Source: Propionibacteriaceae bacterium (GTDB taxonomy: Bacteria > Actinomycetota > Actinomycetes > Propionibacteriales > Propionibacteriaceae). Taken from it: a DNA stretch of 7,648 nucleotides. Position 1 is the first letter of the stretch. Each line of letters starts with the position of its first letter. The stretch lies in contig JAIRVA010000350.1 of NCBI GenBank assembly GCA_031254155.1, positions 1-7,648 on the forward strand, given 5' to 3'. Positions 1 through 6,200 of the stretch are shown here, piece by piece. Made by a program: the position numbers and the translations under genes. The notes below the pieces were generated by a model. That model was given only the letters and a program-made list of their open reading frames with translations, made no database searches and had not been told where the DNA came from.

Positions 1-256
1 GGTCGGACTCGGTCCCCGCCGCGTTGGTCTGGGTCGCCACCAGGTCATAGGTGCCCTCGGCGAGCGTGGCCGTACACGACCACGGGCCGTCCGCCGCGAC
101 CGTCGCCGTACACACGGTCGTACCGCCGGCCGTCACCGTCACGGTCGCACCCGCCTGGCCGGAATCACCCGCGATGACGAGCGAGGCGGCGTTCGTCACC
201 AGCCCGGCGGCCGGGGTGGTAATCGTCGGCGCCACCGGCGGGTTCTCGTCGTAGAA
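1..256 (-). other. Bacterial Ig-like domain, C-terminally cut by the window (residues 2382-2466)
   Basis: After DENPPVAPTITTPAAGLVTN the sequence reads AGQ-type ATVTVTAGGTTVCTATVAAD and then GPWSCTATLAEGTYDLVATQ, TNAAGTESD. This is the classic bacterial Ig-like repeat of surface adhesins (pattern P.I..P..G........G.G..GA.VTV...G...C...V..DG.WSC......G.......Q....G..S). It has its own close cysteine pair, C2430 and C2442. It is a different repeat type from Big_1 and D3 and probably begins a new array. In such proteins these are followed by further copies and a wall anchor, but that part lies outside the window. Confidence 0.8.
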
Positions 257-3200
257 CGTGACCGTGACATCCGTGAGCGCGCCGGCCGCGATCTCCGCGC
301 CCACGCCCACCGACTCCGCCTTCGCGTCCATCAGCAACACTCGCGCGTAGCCGTCCACCCCGGTCGTGACCGCCGTCTCGTCGAGCGACCCCTGCGTCGG
401 CGCCGCGAGCGCGAACAACACGTCTTCCTCGCCCACCGGGTTGCAGTTGACGTCGGTCACGTACGCGGTCACCGTGGCCGACTCGCCCACCGGGAGCCGG
501 TCCGGTACCACCGCGAGGTGCGTCCCCACCTCGCCCGGCAGCGGGCACACCGGGTGGAGCGCCGGCGCCCCGGCCGCGAACGGGATCGGCTGGGCCGTCC
601 CGATGGAGGTACCGGCGACCGCGACCGTCACCGTCAGGCTGGGATCGGCCACCTTGGAGGTGAACGTCACCACGTAGACCCCGCCAGCCTGGTTGTCGAT
701 CGCCCCGACGGTGACAAAGCTCTCCAGCCCCGGGAACTGGATCGTGCCCAGGTCGAGGTCGGGCAGCACGTTGCCGTCGCTGTCTTTGGCCGTCAGGGTC
801 CCCGTGTACGAGCCCGCGCCCGCGACCGGCCACCCACTGTCGTCGCCCGGGTCAACCGCCGGGTCGACCGTGAAGGCCGATGTCGCCGCCGAGGCCGCGC
901 CCAGGGTGAACTCCACATCGGTCTCACCGAACGGGACCGCCCCGATGAGCGCGGTCACGGTCACCACGCCGCGGGCCGACGCGGTCACCTGAGTCGTCGC
1001 CTCGCCGCCCGCGTCCGTCGTCACCGGCGTCGGGGCCACCGCGGCGCCCACGCCGGCGGCGGTCACGTCCACCGTCGCCCCCGCGACGGGGTTGCAGTAG
1101 GCGTCCGTGATCACGATGAACACGTTCGCGGTCTGGCCGACGGGCAACGAGTCCCGGTCGGCCGCCAGCCCGGTGACCGCCAGGTACGGCGAGTCGCTCG
1201 GACACACCGTCGCCGCCGCGGGGGCACCGGCCTGGAACGGGACGGGCAGGGCCTCGCCCACCAGGTCGCCGTCCACCGTCACCGTCTCTGTCGCCGCCGC
1301 ATCGGCCACCGTCGAGGTGAGCCGCACCGTGTACCGCCCGTCGCCCTCGTTGGTGACGTCGGACGCCGCGATGTACGTCGCCGAGGCCGCAAATTCGATG
1401 GTCGCCACATCCAGGTTGGTCACGGGGTTGCCGTACGCGTCCAGCGCGGTCAGCGTCGCCGTGTAGTACGCGGTACCATCGGCGGTCTGGACATTCGCCG
1501 GCTGGGTCGCGTCGGGCGTCACCGTGAACGTGGACAGGTCGAGCGCGACCGGGCCCGTGGTGAACGTCACTGAAGTCGTACCGGCCGTGATCTCCGGCGT
1601 GGTCGCCGTGACGGTGACCGCTTCGGCCGTCGTGTCGGTCACCGTGGCGGTCACCGTCCCATCCGCCCCCGTCGTCTGGGCGGTCGCCGGGGCCACCGTC
1701 GCCGCACCGTCCGGGACGAGGGTCACGTCCGCTCCCGCGAGCGGGTTGCAGAACTGGTCGGTGACGAGGGCCGTCACGGTGGCCAGCCCGGCCACCGGCA
1801 GGCTCGCCGGGGTGACCATGACACCGGTCCCCCGGGTGTACGGCGCCACACAGGCCGGGTTCGCGCTCGCCGCGCCGGCCACGAACGGGACCGGGAGCTG
1901 GGTCTCCCCCGCGTGTGCGCCCGTCTTGGCGGCCACCGGGCTGCCCTGGTAGGTGACCGTCGCCGTCGCGGCTGCGTCCGCCACGTCGGAGGTGATCGTG
2001 ACGGTGTACGTCCCGTCGCCGCCGTTCGCAATGGGCGACACGTCGTAATACTGGTTAGAGACGGTGAAGCTGATGTCGGCTTCGTCAAGGTCGGTCAGCG
2101 GGACGCCGTTACTATCCCTGGCGGTCAACGTCAAGGTGTAGGAACCGTCACCCACCGCTTGGCCGGTCGTGTCAAGACTGACCTCGAAGTCCGACTCGGT
2201 CGGGGAGAAACCACCGAGTTCGTACGTCACCTGGGCCGTGACCTCGGCCCCCCCGGCCGCCGCCGTCACCGTGACCGTCTCTGGCTGGTCATCCGTGACC
2301 TGCACCACCGCTTTGCCCTCCGCGTCCGTGAACACGGTTGCGGTCGGAGCCAGCGTCGCCGCCCCGTCCACGGTGAACGTCACCGGCCAGCCCGCGACCG
2401 CGTTGCAATACTGATCGGTGATGAGAGCGGTCGCGGTCGCCGTCACACCGACACCCACCTGGTAGGGGGTGACCGTCACCGACGTCACCTTCGCCGGGTC
2501 CGGGCACGTGGCCGACGGTGGTCCGGCCCGGAACGGGATCGGCAGCGCCGCCCCGACCGGGGTCCCCTGGTACGTCACCGTCGCGACCGGACTGGCGCTC
2601 GCGACCGTCGTGACATACGTCGCGGTATAGGTCCCGTCGTGGTGATCCGTGACTCCGGACACGACGATACCGGTCCCCGACGCCGCGAAGCTGATATCAG
2701 CCAGCGCGAGGCCAGTCAGCGGGTTGCCGTTGGCGTCTTTCGCTGCGAGGGTGGCCGTGTAGGCCCCCACGCCGTCGGCCGTCACCCAGGTGGACGGATC
2801 GCCCAGGTCAACCGCGGGGTCCACCGTGAAAACGGAGTCCGCCGGGGAGAGGACGCCGACTTCGAAGGTCACGTCCGCCGTCCCCACAGCGACTGTCGGA
2901 CCGGCCTTGGTCGCGGTCGCGTTCACGGTGACGGTCTCGGGCGTCGTTTCGCCGAGGGTGGTCGTCACCTGGCCGTTCGCCCCGGTCGTCCCCGTGGTCG
3001 CCCCCAGGTCGCCGCCGGACGCGGTGAACGTCACCGTCGCCCCGGCGACCGGGTTGCAGTTCCGGTCCGTCACCAGCGCGGTCACGGTCGACAGTTCACC
3101 GACCGTCAGCGTCGCCGGACTGGCCGTCAGGCTCGTCCCCGTCCGGCCGCCGCTGCACAGCACCGGGCCGTCGGCCGGCGCCCCGGCCTGGAAGGGGACC

Positions 3201-6200
3201 GGCAGGGCCGTACCCACACTCGTCCCCTGGACGCGGACACTGGCGGTCGGCGTGGCACTGGCCATGGTTGACGTGTACGTCACCTGGTACATCCCGTCGC
3301 CGCCAGTCGTCACGGGCGAGACGGTGACGGTGGCCGGGGCCGAAAAGACGAGGTCGCCCGCCGTCAGGGTGGTGACCGGGTTGCCGTTCGCATCGCGCGC
3401 GGTCAGCAAACCGGTGTACGACGCTATCCCGTCCGCGACCGGCCAGGCCGACGGGTCGCCCGGCGTGACCACCGGGGTGACCGCGAAGGCCGAGCGGGCG
3501 GCGTTGAACGCGCCGGCGGTGAAAGTAATGTTCTTTGCCGAGGAGATCTCGCCCGCCGGGATGGCCGCGCGGAGGGTCGCCGTTTCGGCGGTCAGATCCG
3601 TCACCGTGGCCGTGGCTTTGCCATCGGCGCCGGTCACACCCAGGGTCGTGACCAGGCTCGCGTTCGTCCCCGGGTCAAGCGTGAACGTCACCGCGACGCC
3701 GGACAGCGGGTTGCAGGTCTGGTCCGTGACCAGGACCGTCGCCGCCGCCGTCTGGCCGGCCGCGAGCTGGGTCTTGTCGACGCTGAGGCTCGTCCCGGTC
3801 AGGCCCGCCGGGCAGTTGGTGAACGGGCCGGTCGACGGGGCGCCCGCCGCGAACGGGACCGGCGCACTCGTGCCGATCGGCGTGTGCTTGTAAGTGAGGC
3901 TCGCGGTCGCGGTACCGGCCACCTTAGAGGTGTACGTCACGGTGTACGTCCCGTCGCCCACATCCGTGACGTCCGTGACGACGATGTCGGGCCGCGACGC
4001 CGTGAAGCTGATGTCGGCGAGCGTGAGGCCGGTGACCGGGTTGTTGGTCGCGTCGTGCGCGGTCAGCGTACCGGTGTAGGACGCCACCCCGTCGGCCGTC
4101 CGCCAGGTCGACTGGTTCGCCAGGTTGGCCGTCGGCGCGACCGTGAACGTGGAGTTCGCCACCGACAGCCCGCCCGCGGTGAACGTCACCGTCTGCGGGG
4201 AGTTCGTGATCGGGCGGGCCTGGCTGTTGACCGGGACGGTCGCCGCCAGCTCGTCCGTGTACGTTCCCGCCGTGGCCGAGGTGATCGTGACCGCACAGAC
4301 ACCGTTCACCGTCACGCACGTCGGCGCGGACAGGGTTGTGGTCGGCTGGGACTTGTTCGTGAAGGTCACGGTGATCCCGGTCAGCGGCGTCCGGTTGGCG
4401 TCCACCACCGAGGCGGTGGCCGTGACGTTGAGGCCGGCCCCGGTCGTCCCGTTTGGCGGGTCGAGCGTCAGGGTCGACTGGGCCGGATCGGGTACGGGGG
4501 CGTACGCGACGTCGACCGTCACGTCGCCGCCCAGGGCGGGCGAGGTGAAGGTGATCGTGGCGGTCGTGCCGGCGGTGACCGTCGGGGTCGCGAGAACCGC
4601 GCCGGTCTTGGTGTCCACGATTGTCGCCCCCACGATCTGCCAGTTGGCGGGCGCAGTCGCCGCCACGGAGACGCTGGTGGCGGCCTTGGCGCCCTTGGAA
4701 ACCGGGGCGACGACCGTGGCCGGTTTGGCGGTGATCGTCTGGCCGTCAACCGTCACCGTCGCGGTACCACCCGTCGTGTGGGCGGCGGCCCGGTAGACCG
4801 TGTCGGCGATTGTGAACGCGTAGTCCTCCACCTCGCCGGGAGTTGTCCAGAGGGTCCCGCTCGTCGCCGACGCCTGGTAGTCGTTCAGGGCGTTCGTGGG
4901 CTGGGCCTGCGCCACCGGGGAGACGTTGGCGCGGAACTGGACCGCCGGCGTCCCGGTGACCAGCCCGGAGGTTTGGAACTGGAAATTACCCTTGGCCACA
5001 TTGCCCGTGACGGTGGGCGTCCACTTGGCGGCCGTGTTCCAGGTGGCGTTGCCGGCCCCGGTCACCCAGCCGGCGAGCTGGGCCGTACCCGCCGCCGGAC
5101 CCGACACGTCGGCGGCGAGCTGGTAGGTCCCGGTGGCCGCCAGGACGCTGCCTGCGAGGGGCAGCTTGCCCCCGGCCGTGTCGATGTACACGCCGTCATC
5201 GGTCGCGGCGTGGGCCGTTCCATCCGTCGCCGGGCCGGTGTACGAACCCAGCGTGGCCCCGAGCCAGACCCCGGGGTCGGTGCCATTGATGTGGACGGGC
5301 GCGTCCGGACCGGTCGCCGGCCCCGCCGCCGCATCGCCGTACGACCCCAGGGCCGACACGCCGAAGTCAACCGTCGCGAGCTCAGAATCGCTGTTCATCG
5401 TCACCCGGGCATAGATCGGCGTGGTCGTCAGATCCGTCGCCATCCCCAGGGCCGTCACGGCCGGGTCGGTGTACGGCAACGCGAGCGCACCAGCGCACTC
5501 CCCGGACTGGCCGTCGCGAAGATTGCCGTTGGTACAGGCCATCATGACGTCGTTGACCGTGTCCGCCGCGGCACCGTACGTCTGGATAGCATTGAAACCC
5601 GCCACCTGGGGCTGGACCAGACGCACATAGTAGTCACCGTTGCCGGACACCACGAAATAGTAACCGCCATCGCTGCCGGTCGTCTGAGTGCCTGCCAACA
5701 CGCCGTCGCTCGTATAGAGGGCCATCGTCTGGTCCGGGAGGCCCGGGTCACCCGCCACACTGCCGTCGGCGGCTTGGTCGTTGTACACCGTCCCATTGAT
5801 CACCGTCAGCATCTGTGGGCTGGCATTGTCGCGGTAGTCGCGACCGTTGACCTGCGACATGATGTAACCCGACGCGTTGTTGGAGTCGACCACGACCGCG
5901 TTGTCCGCGGTCGATTGGGGTCCGACCAGGTCCATGACGCCGGACACCGGGTTGAGGCGGACCATCCGGGAAGCCGTCTCGGACTCTGAGGCCACGGCTT
6001 TGGAGTCCGCAGTCCCGGCGTTGTTGCCCATCGCCGCGTCGGGGTCGTTGTTGTAGAACGCGTTGACGTACCCGCTGCCGAGGAGCTTGCCGTTGTGGAC
6101 GCCCGTGCCCACCATCCACTGGCCGGAGTCGATGTAGAAGTCCGCCCGGCTCGGGGTGAGTTTTTTGACGACGCGGTACGTCCACGGTTGGGCCTGGCTG

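Noticed and set aside
548..4492. Stalk repeats as a CRISPR array or a recently expanded DNA satellite
   Set aside because: The period is about 650 nt, all period differences are multiples of three, the copies are divergent at DNA level and every copy encodes a protein domain.
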